Source: an uncultured Bacillus sp. (GTDB lineage: Bacteria > Bacillota > Bacilli > Bacillales > Cytobacillaceae). From it: 5,164 nucleotides of DNA. Position numbers and translations under genes: made by a program. The DNA is taken from assembly GCA_937894355.1 (NCBI GenBank), contig CALCRD010000484.1, forward strand, positions 1-5,164, in the 5' to 3' direction. Shown here one piece after another: positions 5,112 through 5,164 of the stretch (position 1 is the stretch's first letter; each line of letters starts with the position of its first letter). Below the pieces are notes generated by a model. It was not told the origin of the DNA and did no database searches. It saw only the letters and a list, made by a program, of their open reading frames with translations.

Positions 5112-5164
5112 TGGCTGTTGATTTCCGCTCCAGACACTCCGCTTTCCGCAGGCTCGCACGAAGG
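5112..5164 (+). repeat. Left part of a dispersed GC-rich Bacillaceae repeat
   Basis: From about 5112 the sequence turns abruptly GC-rich and reads CTGTTGATTTCCGCTCC (5115-5131), then a second TTTCCGC at 5143-5149, 21 bp after the first at 5122-5128. From memory, this opening is typical of a long imperfect-palindromic intergenic repeat found in many copies in Bacillus-related genomes. The element is cut by the window edge, so its size and fold cannot be seen. It lies about 60 bp upstream of the decarboxylase start, where I find no convincing promoter. The operon promoter may therefore be beyond or within the repeat, or further operon genes may lie upstream. Confidence 0.65.

Overview
The window looks like chromosomal DNA of a low-GC Gram-positive bacterium of the Bacillaceae type. 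The base composition is AT-rich, the ribosome binding sites are strong and G-rich (GGAGGG, GGGGGTG, AAGGTGG), there are classical hairpin-plus-U-tract terminators, one gene starts with TTG, and the right edge carries the start of a GC-rich repeat that I recall as dispersed in many Bacillaceae genomes. All supportable genes lie on the minus strand, so transcription runs from right to left.

Layout in transcription order. 5112-5164: edge of the dispersed repeat. 5051-2560: a tight three-gene operon encoding 4-oxalocrotonate decarboxylase (4260-5051), 2-hydroxymuconate (4-oxalocrotonate) tautomerase (4029-4232) and 2-hydroxymuconic semialdehyde dehydrogenase (2560-4032). It closes with a strong intrinsic terminator (2471-2514). 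2361-430: a 643-residue regulator with a XylR/DmpR/MopR-type aromatic sensor (XylR_N plus V4R) joined to a PucR/CdaR-type back half with a C-terminal helix-turn-helix. Its promoter region holds a perfect 11+11 bp inverted repeat, and a second terminator follows it (382-416). 429-87: a 343-bp non-coding region with weak promoter-like and repeat signals. 86-1: the first 28 codons of an unidentified gene that runs off the left edge.

The three enzymes form the complete 4-oxalocrotonate (dehydrogenative) branch of catechol meta-cleavage. 2-Hydroxymuconic semialdehyde is oxidised to 2-hydroxymuconate, tautomerised to 2-oxo-3-hexenedioate, then decarboxylated to 2-hydroxypenta-2,4-dienoate. The gene order is the reverse of the reaction order. 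The ring hydroxylase, catechol 2,3-dioxygenase and the lower-pathway hydratase, aldolase and acylating dehydrogenase are not in the window.

The most interesting object is the regulator. By my alignment, the zinc-site and phenol-contact residues known from MopR are all present at a constant offset of 14 residues, but the sigma-54 AAA+ activator module is absent and replaced by a PucR-type output. This suggests a phenol-type sensor rewired for sigma-A-dependent control in a Gram-positive host. The long inverted repeat on its own promoter is a good candidate operator.
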